A DNA stretch of 64,000 nucleotides from Bradyrhizobium diazoefficiens (GCF_016616235.1 NZ_CP067100.1:7499001-7563000), one strand, 5' to 3'; shown: positions 37,099 to 46,338, counted from the stretch's first letter. Notes: a model not told the origin generated them from the letters alone. Numbers and translations: made by a program.

Positions 37099-38646
37099 GC
37101 CGTTCGTTATTACGACTGGATCGCCCACCATGGCCGCCGCGCGCCGCACAAGGCTGCGGTCATCGACCTCGCGAGCGAGCGCCGCTTCACCTATGCGCAG
37201 CTCGACGCCCGCGTCGCGCGGCTCGCTTCATTCCTGCGTCACACGCTCAAAGTCTCGCGCGGCGACCGCGTTGCGGTGCTGGCGCTGAACACGACCGATA
37301 CGCTGGAGGTGCAGTTCGCCTGCGGACGGCTGGGTGCGATCTTCGTGCCGCTGAACACCCGCCTCACCGTTCCCGAGCTCCAGTTCATCACCGGCGATTG
37401 CGCGCCGAAGGTGATGATCCACGACACCGATCTCGCCGAGACGGCGCTCGCTGTCGCAAAGCTTTGCAACATCGCGAGCAGCCTGCTGCTCGGCCCCGGC
37501 GGCAGCTATGAGGCCGGCATCGCGTCCGCGCAGCCGCTCGACCACGCTGAAGAGGTCACGCTCGATGACGTCTCGACCATCATGTACACGTCGGGCACCA
37601 CGGGGCATCCGAAGGGCGCGACCATCACCCATGGCATGACCTTCTGGAATTGCGTCAATCTCGGCGGCCCCGCCTGCATCGGGCCGGGCTCGGTGCTGCT
37701 GACCGTGTTGCCCCTGTTCCACACCGGCGGGCTCAATTGCTACACCAATCCGGTGCTGCATGCCGGCGGCACCGTGATGATCATGCGCGCTTTCGATCCC
37801 GGCACGGCTCTCGGCCTGATCAACGATCCGGCGCAGGGCGTCAACGTGTTCTTCGGCGTGCCCGCGATCTACCAGTTCATGGCGCAGCATCCGGCCTTTG
37901 CGACCACCGACCTGACCCGGTTGATCGTTTGCGGTGTCGGCGGTGCGCCGATGCCGGTGCCGCTGCTCAAAGTGTGGGAGGCGCGGGGCGCCGCGCTGCA
38001 GCAGGGCTACGGCATGACCGAGACGTCGCCGGCCGTGCTGGTGCTCGATCGCGAGGATGCGGCGCGCAAGGCAGGCTCCGCCGGCAAGCCGGTGCTGCAC
38101 ACCGAGGTCCGCATCGTGCGCCCCGACGGCAGCGATGCCGCTATTGGCGAACTCGGCGAGCTCTGGGTCAAGGGACCGAACATCACGCCCGGCTACTGGA
38201 AAAGGCCGGAGGCGAACAAGACGTCCTTCACCGATGGCTGGCTGCACACCGGCGATGCGACGCGCGTCGATGAGGAAGGCTTTTACTACATCGTCGACCG
38301 CTGGAAGGACATGTACATCTCCGGCGGCGAGAACGTCTATCCGGCCGAGGTCGAGAACGTCCTGCATCAGCTCACTGCGATCGCGGAAGCTGCCGTGATC
38401 GGCATTCCCGACCCGCAATGGGGCGAGGTGGGCCTCGCCATCGTCGCGGTCAAGCAGGGGCAACGGCTCACGGAAGCCGAGGTCTTCGGGCATTGCGCCG
38501 CTAATCTGGCACGCTTCAAATGTCCGCGTCAGGTCCGCTTCGTCGATGCGTTGCCGCGCAATGCTACCGGCAAGATCCACAAGCCGACCCTGCGCAAGGA
38601 ATTTTCGGTCCCTTCCGAAATCGACAAGAAAGTCGCCAACGCCTGA
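37096..38646 (+). CDS. AMP-dependent acyl-CoA synthetase (long/medium-chain FadD-like)
   Basis: A 516-residue ANL ligase. The ATP-binding loop is MYTSGTTGHPKGA (about residue 160). GYGMTETSPAVL, GWLHTGDATRVDEEGFYYIVDRWKDMYISGGENVYPAEVE and NATGKIHKPTLR (catalytic Lys) are all present. It probably activates the acid used by the divergent acyl-CoA dehydrogenase. The start is TTG. A clear terminator follows at 38651, so it is transcribed apart from the binding protein gene downstream. Confidence 0.93.
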   Translation: MAVRYYDWIAHHGRRAPHKAAVIDLASERRFTYAQLDARVARLASFLRHTLKVSRGDRVAVLALNTTDTLEVQFACGRLGAIFVPLNTRLTVPELQFITGDCAPKVMIHDTDLAETALAVAKLCNIASSLLLGPGGSYEAGIASAQPLDHAEEVTLDDVSTIMYTSGTTGHPKGATITHGMTFWNCVNLGGPACIGPGSVLLTVLPLFHTGGLNCYTNPVLHAGGTVMIMRAFDPGTALGLINDPAQGVNVFFGVPAIYQFMAQHPAFATTDLTRLIVCGVGGAPMPVPLLKVWEARGAALQQGYGMTETSPAVLVLDREDAARKAGSAGKPVLHTEVRIVRPDGSDAAIGELGELWVKGPNITPGYWKRPEANKTSFTDGWLHTGDATRVDEEGFYYIVDRWKDMYISGGENVYPAEVENVLHQLTAIAEAAVIGIPDPQWGEVGLAIVAVKQGQRLTEAEVFGHCAANLARFKCPRQVRFVDALPRNATGKIHKPTLRKEFSVPSEIDKKVANA

Positions 38647-38650
38647 TCGA

Positions 38651-38674
38651 AGCGCCCGTCGCGGGCGCTTTTTT
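38651..38674 (+). terminator. rho-independent terminator after the CoA ligase gene
   Basis: AGCGCCCG (38651-38658), loop TCG, CGGGCGCT (38662-38669), then a T-run and GTTTTG. The 8-bp perfect GC-rich stem directly follows the stop codon. Confidence 0.92.
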
Positions 38675-38722
38675 GTTTTGAAAGTGCCTGCCCCACCTCA
38701 AAAGAAAGTCAAAGGAATTTCC

Positions 38723-39946
38723 ATGAAGAACAAGAAACTCCCCCTGCTCGCCGCGGCAACGGCTCTGACATTGCTTTCGGCTCAAGGCGCTTACGCGCAG
38801 AAGAAATACGACACCGGCGTCACCGACACCGAGATCAAGATCGGCAATGTCGAGGCCTATTCCGGCCCCGCGTCCGCCTACGGCGTCATCGGCAAGACCG
38901 AGGAAGCCTATTTCAAGATGATCAACGACCAGGGCGGCATCAACGGCCGCAAGATCAACTGGATCTCCTATGACGACGGCTATTCGCCGCCGAAGACGGT
39001 GGAGCAGATCCGCAAGCTGATCGAGAGCGACGAGGTGTTCCTGGTCTTCAACGCGCTGGGCACGCCGACCCAGAGCGCCGTGCAGAAATACCACAACGCC
39101 AAGAAAGTGCCGCAGCTGTTCCTCGCCACCGGCGCCAGCAAGTGGAACGATCCGAAGAATTTTCCCTGGACCATGGGCTTCCAGCCCAGCTACCGGGTCG
39201 AGGCACAGATCTTCGCAAAATACATTCTGAAGGAGAAGCCGGACGCCAAGGTCGCAATCTTTTATGCCAACGACGATTTCGGCAAGGATTACCTTGCCGG
39301 CATCAAGGACGTGTTCGGCGACAAAGCCTCGAAGCTGATCGTGGCCGAAGAGAGCTACGAGACGTCGGAGCCGTCGATCGATGCCCATATCGTCAAGCTC
39401 AAGGGCACCGGCGCCGATGTCTTCGTCAACATCGCGACGCCGAAATTCGCAGCACAGGCCATCAAGAAGATCGCGGAGCTGGAGTGGAAGCCGATGCACC
39501 TGATGACCGACGTCTCGGTGTCGATCGGCGCGGTGATGAAGCCGGCCGGCCTTGAGGCCTCCGAAGGCGTGCTGTCGGCCGGCTATCTCAAGGACGCGTC
39601 GGATCCGCAGTGGAAGGACGACGAGGGCATGAAGAAGTTCATGGCCTTCATCGACAAGTACATGCCCGGCGCGAACATCTCCGACGCCAATCTGGTGTAC
39701 GCCTACGCGGCGGCCCAGACGATGGTGCAGGTGCTGAAGCAGGCAGGCGACAATCTGACCCGCGAGAACGTGATGAAGCAGGCCGCGAGTCTCAAGGACT
39801 TCGTCCCCGACACGCTGATCCCGGGGATCAAGATCAACACCTCGCCGACCGACTTCGCCCCGATCGAGCAGCTCAAAATGTGGCGGTTCAAGAAGGGCCA
39901 GTGGGAGCTGTTCGGCGACATCATCAGCGCCGAAACCGGAGGCTAG
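38723..39946 (+). CDS. ABC transporter periplasmic binding protein, branched-chain amino acid/amide type
   Basis: A 407-residue binding protein with a Sec signal cut at AYA|QKKYDTG. Peripla_BP_6 patterns: TEIKIGNVEAYSGPASAYGVIG, INDQGGINGRKINWISYDDGYSPPKTVEQIRKLIE, and VAIFYANDDFGKDYLAGIK. The closing MWRFKKGQWELFGDIISAE is common in members found beside CoA ligase genes. It lies after a fadD-like gene and has its own terminator. No cognate permease is in the window. The ligand may be the acid activated by the ligase; this is inferred from position. Confidence 0.9.
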   Translation: MKNKKLPLLAAATALTLLSAQGAYAQKKYDTGVTDTEIKIGNVEAYSGPASAYGVIGKTEEAYFKMINDQGGINGRKINWISYDDGYSPPKTVEQIRKLIESDEVFLVFNALGTPTQSAVQKYHNAKKVPQLFLATGASKWNDPKNFPWTMGFQPSYRVEAQIFAKYILKEKPDAKVAIFYANDDFGKDYLAGIKDVFGDKASKLIVAEESYETSEPSIDAHIVKLKGTGADVFVNIATPKFAAQAIKKIAELEWKPMHLMTDVSVSIGAVMKPAGLEASEGVLSAGYLKDASDPQWKDDEGMKKFMAFIDKYMPGANISDANLVYAYAAAQTMVQVLKQAGDNLTRENVMKQAASLKDFVPDTLIPGIKINTSPTDFAPIEQLKMWRFKKGQWELFGDIISAETGG

Positions 39947-39976
39947 CTCGGTCGAACCTTCCGTTTGAAGTTGTCG

Positions 39977-40007
39977 AATAGCGGCCGCACAGCCGCTATT
40001 CCTTTTT
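39977..40007 (+). terminator. rho-independent terminator after the binding protein gene
   Basis: AATAGCGGC (39977-39985), a six-base loop, GCCGCTATT (39992-40000), then CCTTTTT. The 9-bp perfect stem with T-run lies about 30 bp after the stop codon. Confidence 0.92.
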
Positions 40008-40063
40008 AGAATGCAGCGACGCGTTCCCCGGATGCGGTGGCACGTCGGATTCCTGCGCGCGGA

Positions 40064-40834
40064 CTATACTGACAAGAACAGTGCGAAGGATTCTTCGACC
40101 GTGCGCCGCAGATGCTTTGCATACAATGCGTGGTTGGCATCGCCGGGCCCGACCCGCCCCAGCGACGGCTTGTTGATGTTCCGCAGCGGCACGTAAGCGA
40201 TCGGCGCCGCGATCGGGGTCAGTTGCGAGCCGGGGCCGGCGCGAAGCGTCGAGATGATGCCGTACATCTCGCCGTTCACCGTCGGCCGCGACACCGTGAT
40301 CACCCGATGCTGGCCGTGCTTGATGATGACGAGATAGATGAAGCCGGACTGATGCGGCACCGCAACCTCGCCGGTATGCTCATAGGCGGCATCGGTCCGC
40401 TCACCCTCGCGAAAGACCAGCGACGAGATCTTCGGCTCCCAGACGATCTCGGTGCGATAGGCAAAGATCGCGTCCTTGTCGCCGAACGACGGACGCAGCG
40501 TGATGTAGACGTCCTCGAGCCAGGTCACTGCGCGATGCGCATAGGAGCCGAGACTGTCGGGCGCGACATCGCTCGCGGCCGGAGGCGCCACCACGACGGC
40601 GTTTTTGCGCAAGGAGACGCCCAACGCCTGCTCCAGCCGCACGGTCGTCGCCAGCGTGAACGGCCGGCGGCCGCCGAGCACCTTCTCCAGGGTCGACAGG
40701 CTAAGCTTGGCCTGCTCGGCCAGCGTCTGCCGGGAGATCCGGCGTCTCGCCAGTTCCTCGCGAATGGTCTCAGCGATCTCGCGGCTCTGTTCGTCCGAAA
40801 GCTGCCTGTCGTTGAGTTTATCCTGCGTCTGCAT
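40064..40834 (-). CDS. helix-turn-helix (XRE-like) regulator with C-terminal effector domain
   Basis: A 256-residue protein. An N-terminal helix-turn-helix (about residues 17-75) has ISRQTLAEQAKLSLSTLEKVLGGRRPFTLATTVRLEQAL. The remaining 170 residues (AHRAVTWLEDVYITLRPSFGDKDAIFAYRTEIVWEP...) form a separate domain with no motif I recognise, possibly sensing. The ATG at 40834 is chosen because a CAGGGGC site precedes it. It is divergent from the sortase-substrate gene with a 185-bp gap, so it is a candidate regulator of that locus. Confidence 0.8.
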   Translation of the reverse strand: MQTQDKLNDRQLSDEQSREIAETIREELARRRISRQTLAEQAKLSLSTLEKVLGGRRPFTLATTVRLEQALGVSLRKNAVVVAPPAASDVAPDSLGSYAHRAVTWLEDVYITLRPSFGDKDAIFAYRTEIVWEPKISSLVFREGERTDAAYEHTGEVAVPHQSGFIYLVIIKHGQHRVITVSRPTVNGEMYGIISTLRAGPGSQLTPIAAPIAYVPLRNINKPSLGRVGPGDANHALYAKHLRRTVEESFALFLSV

Positions 40835-41019
40835 CGTGCCCCTGCTCCAGGGTCGCCATTCTAGCAGGGCGGACAGACCAGCACAAAACCGCACATCGTC
40901 GCCGCGGCGGCAGCGTGGCCGGCCGGCCGCGGCGGAACATTACCGATCATTCTGCTCGCGACGGCAAGCCCTCCCGGCAGATGCTTTGGGCCAGCGAACA
41001 CGCTTCGGGAGCAGGCCAA

Positions 41020-43284
41020 ATGGACACTTATGACACCGCCGACAGCGACGAACACCCCATGCTGGGCCGGCTGATCAGGCTCGGATTGTTTCTTCTCGTG
41101 CAGGGCATTGCGGTGATGCTGGTCGCCTTCGTCGCCCTGCTTGTGAGCTTCGAGCCCGGATGGTCGGCGGCAACCGAGCAAGCCAGCCTGCTCCAGCCGG
41201 CCGATGCCAGGTCCGGTACCCTGCTCCTGAAGCAGGATGGCGCCATCACCGAAGCGATCCGCCTCGGCATCGACCTCGACATCACGGTGTCAGGCCCGAC
41301 GCTGCGCGCCCGCGTCACCCAGATCTTCCGCAATCCGACCAGAGACTGGGTCGAGGCGGCTTATGTCTATCCGCTCGCGGCCGGTGGCGCCGTCGATACG
41401 CTGAAAATGGTGGTCGGCGACCGCATCATCGCCGGCGACATCAAGGAGCGGCAGCAAGCACGCGTGATCTACGAAGAGGCGCGCCGCGCCGGCCGGAAGG
41501 CCGCGCTCACCGAGCAGGAGCGGCCGAACATCTTCACCAATTCGGTGGCCAATATCGGTCCCGGCGAAACCGTGCTGGTGCAGATCGAATATCAGGAGCC
41601 CGTGCACCAATCCGGCGACGAATATTCGCTGCGCCTGCCGCTGGTGGTCGCGCCACGCTACAATCCGGCCTCGATCGTGCAGAGCGTCGACTTCCGCCGG
41701 GACGGCTCAGGCTGGGGCGCGACGGCGCCGGACCCCGTGGCGGATCGTGACCGCATCTCACCGCAGGTGCTCGATCCGGCCAAGAATGCGCCGGTCAACC
41801 CCACCAGCATCACGGTGCGCCTGAAGGCCGGCTTTGCGGTCGGCGAGGTCAGGAGCCACCACCACAACGTCAAGATCGAGAGCCCGGACAACACGACGCG
41901 AATCGTCACGCTCGCTGATGGCACCGTCCCCGCCGACCGTGATTTCGAGCTGACCTGGAAGCCGGCCGCGGAGAAGGCGCCGTCGGTCGGCCTGTTCCGC
42001 GAGCATATCGGCGACGCCGACTATCTGCTCGCCTTCGTCACGCCGCCGAGCGCCGGGCAGGCGACGCAGAAACCCTTGCCGCGCGAAGTGGTGTTCGTGA
42101 TCGACAATTCCGGGTCGATGGGCGGCACCTCCATGCTGCAGGCCAAGGCCAGCCTGCTCTATGCGCTCGGCCGCCTCCAGCCGAGCGACCGCTTGAACGT
42201 CATCCGCTTCGACGACACCATGGACGTGCTGTTTCCGACCTCCGTGCCGGCGGACGCCGCGCATGTCGCGGAGGCGACCTCGTTCGTCGACGCCTTGCAG
42301 GCGCGCGGCGGCACCGAGATGGTGCCGGCGATGCGCGCCGCACTGACCGACAGGATCAGTGACAGCAGCATGGTCCGCCAGGTCGTATTCCTGACCGACG
42401 GCGCGATCGGCAACGAGCAGCAATTGTTCGAAACCATCACGGCGATGCGTGGCCGCTCGCGCGTGTTCATGGTCGGCATCGGCTCCGCGCCCAACACCTA
42501 TCTGATGACGCGCGCTTCCGAGCTCGGCCGCGGCGCCTTCACCCATATCGGTTCCGTCGAGCAGGTCGAAGAGCGCATGCGCAGCCTGTTCGCCAAGCTG
42601 GAGAACCCGGCCGTCACCGGCCTCAGCGCCAGATTCTCCGAAGCCAAGGCCGACGTGACGCCGGCGATCATTCCCGACGTCTATCGCGACGAACCGCTGG
42701 TGCTCGCGGCAAGGCTCGAGAAGCTCGCAGGCTCGATCGAGATCAAGGGCCGCGTCGGCGACCGGCCCTGGTCGGTGACGCTGCCGCTGCAAAACGCAGC
42801 CGAAGGCAAGGGCCTGTCAAAACTCTGGGCCAGGCGCAAGATCGGCGATGCCGAAGTTGCGCGCACCCTGCGCGAGATGACGCCCGAAGATTCCGACAAG
42901 GCGATCCTCGCGCTGGCGCTCGACCATCAGATCGTCACGCGGCTCACCAGCCTCATCGCGGTCGACAAGACGCCGAGCCGCCCCGAGGGCGCGCCGCTCA
43001 AGCTCAGCGAGCTGCCGATCAACCTGCCGGCGGGTTGGGATTTCGAGAAAGTCTTCGGCGAGCGGCCGCATCTGACGCCGGCGCAGCTGCGCGAGCGCCA
43101 TGCGGATGCGCGCAACCAGCCTTCGACAAGGCGACCGACCCCCGCCGCGCCCGATGTGATCCGCCTGCCCAAGACGGCGACATCGGCCGAGCTGAAGATG
43201 ATCGCAGGACTGATCCTGATCATGCTCGCCCTGATCCTGTTCGTGTTCAACCGGCGTCGGCCCTTGCTCACCGACGCTGCTTGA
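41020..43284 (+). CDS. VIT and vWA domain surface protein with sortase sorting signal
   Basis: A 754-residue protein. An N-terminal membrane anchor or signal (about residues 20-42) leads into a VIT domain (about 65-190), then a vWA domain with MIDAS motif DNSGSMG (D362, S364, S366), GGTEM and TDGAIGN. The C-terminus has LPKTA (716-720), a hydrophobic span (about 726-743) and NRRR, the tripartite form of a sortase signal. This matches the proteobacterial sortase-target protein family. The ATG at 41020 follows GGGAGCAGG. Its sortase gene lies just downstream. Confidence 0.92.
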   Translation: MDTYDTADSDEHPMLGRLIRLGLFLLVQGIAVMLVAFVALLVSFEPGWSAATEQASLLQPADARSGTLLLKQDGAITEAIRLGIDLDITVSGPTLRARVTQIFRNPTRDWVEAAYVYPLAAGGAVDTLKMVVGDRIIAGDIKERQQARVIYEEARRAGRKAALTEQERPNIFTNSVANIGPGETVLVQIEYQEPVHQSGDEYSLRLPLVVAPRYNPASIVQSVDFRRDGSGWGATAPDPVADRDRISPQVLDPAKNAPVNPTSITVRLKAGFAVGEVRSHHHNVKIESPDNTTRIVTLADGTVPADRDFELTWKPAAEKAPSVGLFREHIGDADYLLAFVTPPSAGQATQKPLPREVVFVIDNSGSMGGTSMLQAKASLLYALGRLQPSDRLNVIRFDDTMDVLFPTSVPADAAHVAEATSFVDALQARGGTEMVPAMRAALTDRISDSSMVRQVVFLTDGAIGNEQQLFETITAMRGRSRVFMVGIGSAPNTYLMTRASELGRGAFTHIGSVEQVEERMRSLFAKLENPAVTGLSARFSEAKADVTPAIIPDVYRDEPLVLAARLEKLAGSIEIKGRVGDRPWSVTLPLQNAAEGKGLSKLWARRKIGDAEVARTLREMTPEDSDKAILALALDHQIVTRLTSLIAVDKTPSRPEGAPLKLSELPINLPAGWDFEKVFGERPHLTPAQLRERHADARNQPSTRRPTPAAPDVIRLPKTATSAELKMIAGLILIMLALILFVFNRRRPLLTDAA

Positions 43285-43312
43285 GAGAGGAGCCCCCCGA
43301 ACTCCTCTGTTA

Positions 43313-43361
43313 GCGCGCGCGGTCGCCCGTCCCGTCACCAACGGCCGCGCGCGCCTTTTTT
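43313..43361 (+). terminator. terminator between sortase substrate and sortase genes
   Basis: GCGCGCGCGGTCG (43313-43325) pairs with CGGCCGCGCGCGC (43342-43354) with one wobble, followed by C and six T (43356-43361). The stem is long and GC-rich. It would reduce sortase transcription from the upstream promoter, giving more substrate than enzyme. Confidence 0.85.
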
Positions 43362-43387
43362 CTCGGGAATGTCGAACAGAGATACCA

Positions 43388-43957
43388 ATGCCCCGCCTCA
43401 TGTGGCCCCTGGTTCTCGCGATCGTCGGCGCCGTCCTGTTCGGCAACGGCGCCTACATCCATGCCAAGGCCTGGCTCGCGCAGGTGCTGCTGGAGCGCGC
43501 GTTCGACCGCAGCGTTGCGACCGGCGAGATGGTCAAGCCGTGGTCGTGGGCCGACACGTGGCCGGTCGCGCGGATCGAGGTGAAACGAATCGGCGCCAGT
43601 GCGATCGTGCTGGACAGTGTGAGTGGCCAGGCGCTCGCGTTCGGACCCGGCCATATCCAACAGACGGTCGATGCCGGCGAGCGCGGCATTGCCGTCTATG
43701 CCGGACATCGCGACACTCATTTCCGTTTTCTGCGAAACGTCGCCATCGGAGATGTCATCGAGATCACCCGTCGCGACGGCAGGCGGTTCCGCTATCGCGC
43801 GGACGCTTCGGCCGTCGTCCGCTTCGATGAATCGGGGATCGGTGCCACAGCGCAGGATTTCGAACTCGTGCTCACCACGTGCTGGCCGTTCGACGCAGTT
43901 AGGTCCGGCCCCCAACGCTACGTCCTGCATGGTGTGTTGATTGGAGCCGATGGATAG
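43388..43957 (+). CDS. class-specific sortase, proteobacterial type
   Basis: A 189-residue membrane-anchored transpeptidase that cleaves a sorting signal and joins the substrate to an acceptor. One N-terminal membrane segment (about residues 6-22) is followed by the sortase barrel. The catalytic residues are H107 (YAGHRDTHF), C165 (VLTTCWPF) and R177 (GPQRYVLHG). It follows the LPKTA-bearing protein by about 100 bp with a terminator between. Such enzyme/substrate pairs are known in marine and other proteobacteria; the acceptor in a Gram-negative envelope is not known to me. Confidence 0.92.
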   Translation: MPRLMWPLVLAIVGAVLFGNGAYIHAKAWLAQVLLERAFDRSVATGEMVKPWSWADTWPVARIEVKRIGASAIVLDSVSGQALAFGPGHIQQTVDAGERGIAVYAGHRDTHFRFLRNVAIGDVIEITRRDGRRFRYRADASAVVRFDESGIGATAQDFELVLTTCWPFDAVRSGPQRYVLHGVLIGADG

Positions 43958-44075
43958 CGGCGATGCGCCGCTCATTCCATCACGCGGCATTCCACGCGCA
44001 TGGTTGCCACTCCAGAGAACTCGCCATAGAAGGGGGTGACGCGCTACCAAAAATAACAACAGGTGAGGTCACGCC

Positions 44076-46295
44076 ATGGAAGCTCGCGTATCTGCTGAGT
44101 CCGCATCTCCCCGGCCATGGGCTCCGCCGCCTGATGCGAGCGATGTCGTCAAAGGCATCCACGCCATGCTGCACCCGCGCAACATCGTGCTGGTGGGCGC
44201 GACCGACAAACCCGGCAATTATGCCGAGCGCATCTGGAACAATCTGGTCAAATACGGCTACGAGGGCGGGCTCTATCCAGTCAACGCCAAGCGCGAGACC
44301 ATCTGGGGCGTGCCCTGCCACAAGGACTTTGCGAGCCTCCCCGAAAAGCCTGATCACGTGCTGGTGCTGGTGCCGGCGCGCTTTGCCGTGCAGGTGATCC
44401 GCGACGCCGCGGCGGCCGGCGCGCGTTCGGCCACCATCGTCACTTCCGGCTTCAGCGAATTGCAGGACGAGGAGAGCCAGAAGCTCGCCGCCGAACTTCA
44501 GGCCGCGATACGCGAGACCGGGCTCGCCGTCACCGGCCCAAACTGCCTCGGCAATTTGAGCGCTGGCGAAAAGCTCTTCACCAATATCGACGACCGCATC
44601 GTCACCATGGAACATGGCGCGGTCGCGATCGCCGGACAATCCGGCGCCATCGTCATGGCAATCCGCCAGGCGCTGGAAGATCGCGGCGTCGGGGTCGGCT
44701 ACATGGTGACCACAGGCAACGAAGCCGGGCTCGAGACGCCGGATTTGATGCGTTATTTCGCCGAGGATCCGAGTATCAGGGTGATCGTGGTCTATCTCGA
44801 AGGCGTGCGCAACACCAAGGCGTTTCGCGATGCCTGCAAGGCGGCGCGCGCCGCGAGCAAGCCGGTGATCGCGCTCAAGCTCGGGGCGTCCGAGGGCGGC
44901 CGCGCGGCGGCGATGGCGCATACCGGAGCGCTCGCGGGCTCGATCGAGACCTTCGACGCCATTGCGACGCGCGAGGGCGTGATCCGGGTCGGCGGGCTCG
45001 ATGAGCTGATCGAGACCACCGAATGCTTCGTCCATTCGGCCGTGCCCAAGGGCGACCGGCTCGCCGCGGTCACGCTATCCGGCGGCAAGCGCGGCATGCT
45101 GATCGACGCCTTCTACGCCGAAGGCCTGAATTTCGCGCCGCTCAGCCCGCATGTCAGTGCGGAGCTGGCAAAGATGCTCGGGCCGGGCTCGATCGTCGGC
45201 AACCCGCTCGACGCCGGCTTTGCCGCCGTGGTCGATCCCTCCGTCTACATGAAGTCGATCAAGCTGATGATCGACGATCCCGATATCGACATCGTCATCA
45301 TCGATGCCGAGCTGCCAAAGGCGCCGCACGAATTGCGCGAGCGCAATTTGCGCATCGTCAACGAGATGGCGAGCAAGGCTTCAAAGCCGGTGATTTATGT
45401 CAGCGCGATGTCGATCGGCTTCACCGAGTTCACCAAGGGCTTGCGCAAGTCGCTGCCGCATCTCACTGTCATGCAGGGCATGGACCGCGCGGTGACCGCG
45501 ATCAAATCGCTGCTCGGCTATGCCAGGTTGCGGAAAGAGGTCCCCGACCTCGTCTCCAGCTCGAAGCCGGCCGCGCGCGCCGTGCTGGAGAAGGCGCTGA
45601 AAGCGGCGAACGGCGCCGCGCTCGACGAGGTGGCCTCGAAGAAGCTGCTGAAGGCCTATGGCATCCCGATCTCGAAGGAAGCCATCGCGCAGACCGCGGC
45701 GGAGGCCGTGAAGATCGCCAAACAGATCGGCTTCCCGGTCGTGGCGAAGGTCGTCAGCGCCGAGATCCTGCACAAATCCGACATCGGCGGCGTGGTGCTG
45801 AACCTCAACAGCGCGGCGGAGGTCAAGAAAGCGTTCGCCGATATCACCGCGCGGGTGAATAAGCTGAAAGGCAAGCCGAAGCTCGACGGCATTTTGATCG
45901 CGCAGCAGGTCAAGGCCGACCTCGAGCTCGTCGTCGGCGCCTCGCTCGACGCCGAGATGGGACCTGTGGTGCTGTTCGGCACCGGCGGCATCGACATCGA
46001 GCTGATGAAGGACGTCGCGCTTGCCGGCGCGCCGCTGGACGAGACCGAGGCGCGGCTCCTGATCGGCCGCACCAAGGCCGGCGTCAAGATGCGCGGCTAT
46101 CGCGGCAAGCCGGCCTTGCACGAGGCCTCCGCGGTGAAGGCGCTGGTCGGCCTGTCCAATTTGATCGCGGATGCCGGCGACCGGATCGCCTCGATCGATG
46201 TCAATCCCTTCCTGATCAACGCGAAGACGGGTGTGGCGGTCGATGCCCTGATCGTGCTGAACAATGCGGCGGCAAAACGCGCGGCGGGACATTGA
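44076..46295 (+). CDS. acyl-CoA synthetase, NDP-forming (ACD/ATP-grasp family)
   Basis: A 739-residue single-chain enzyme. The CoA-binding domain (about 25-150) has PRNIVLVGATDKPGNYAERIWNNL. A succinyl-CoA ligase-like part follows, with MAHTGALAGS, where the His is the expected phosphohistidine (near residue 286). The ATP-grasp domain (about 510-735) has the segment GFPVVAKVVSAEILHKSDIGGVVLNL. Such enzymes make acyl-CoA from acid, ATP and CoA with ADP and phosphate as products. AGGTGAGG precedes the ATG. Substrate cannot be predicted; acetate, feruloyl-type and pimeloyl-type homologues exist. Confidence 0.9.
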   Translation: MEARVSAESASPRPWAPPPDASDVVKGIHAMLHPRNIVLVGATDKPGNYAERIWNNLVKYGYEGGLYPVNAKRETIWGVPCHKDFASLPEKPDHVLVLVPARFAVQVIRDAAAAGARSATIVTSGFSELQDEESQKLAAELQAAIRETGLAVTGPNCLGNLSAGEKLFTNIDDRIVTMEHGAVAIAGQSGAIVMAIRQALEDRGVGVGYMVTTGNEAGLETPDLMRYFAEDPSIRVIVVYLEGVRNTKAFRDACKAARAASKPVIALKLGASEGGRAAAMAHTGALAGSIETFDAIATREGVIRVGGLDELIETTECFVHSAVPKGDRLAAVTLSGGKRGMLIDAFYAEGLNFAPLSPHVSAELAKMLGPGSIVGNPLDAGFAAVVDPSVYMKSIKLMIDDPDIDIVIIDAELPKAPHELRERNLRIVNEMASKASKPVIYVSAMSIGFTEFTKGLRKSLPHLTVMQGMDRAVTAIKSLLGYARLRKEVPDLVSSSKPAARAVLEKALKAANGAALDEVASKKLLKAYGIPISKEAIAQTAAEAVKIAKQIGFPVVAKVVSAEILHKSDIGGVVLNLNSAAEVKKAFADITARVNKLKGKPKLDGILIAQQVKADLELVVGASLDAEMGPVVLFGTGGIDIELMKDVALAGAPLDETEARLLIGRTKAGVKMRGYRGKPALHEASAVKALVGLSNLIADAGDRIASIDVNPFLINAKTGVAVDALIVLNNAAAKRAAGH

Positions 46296-46338
46296 GGCCT
46301 TCTTCCAACTTGCCCGCTTTGGCCGTAGACTTAGCCTC

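Noticed and set aside
43310..44059. A 249-codon minus-strand frame over the sortase gene
   Set aside because: Antisense shadow; the plus-strand sortase has all catalytic residues.
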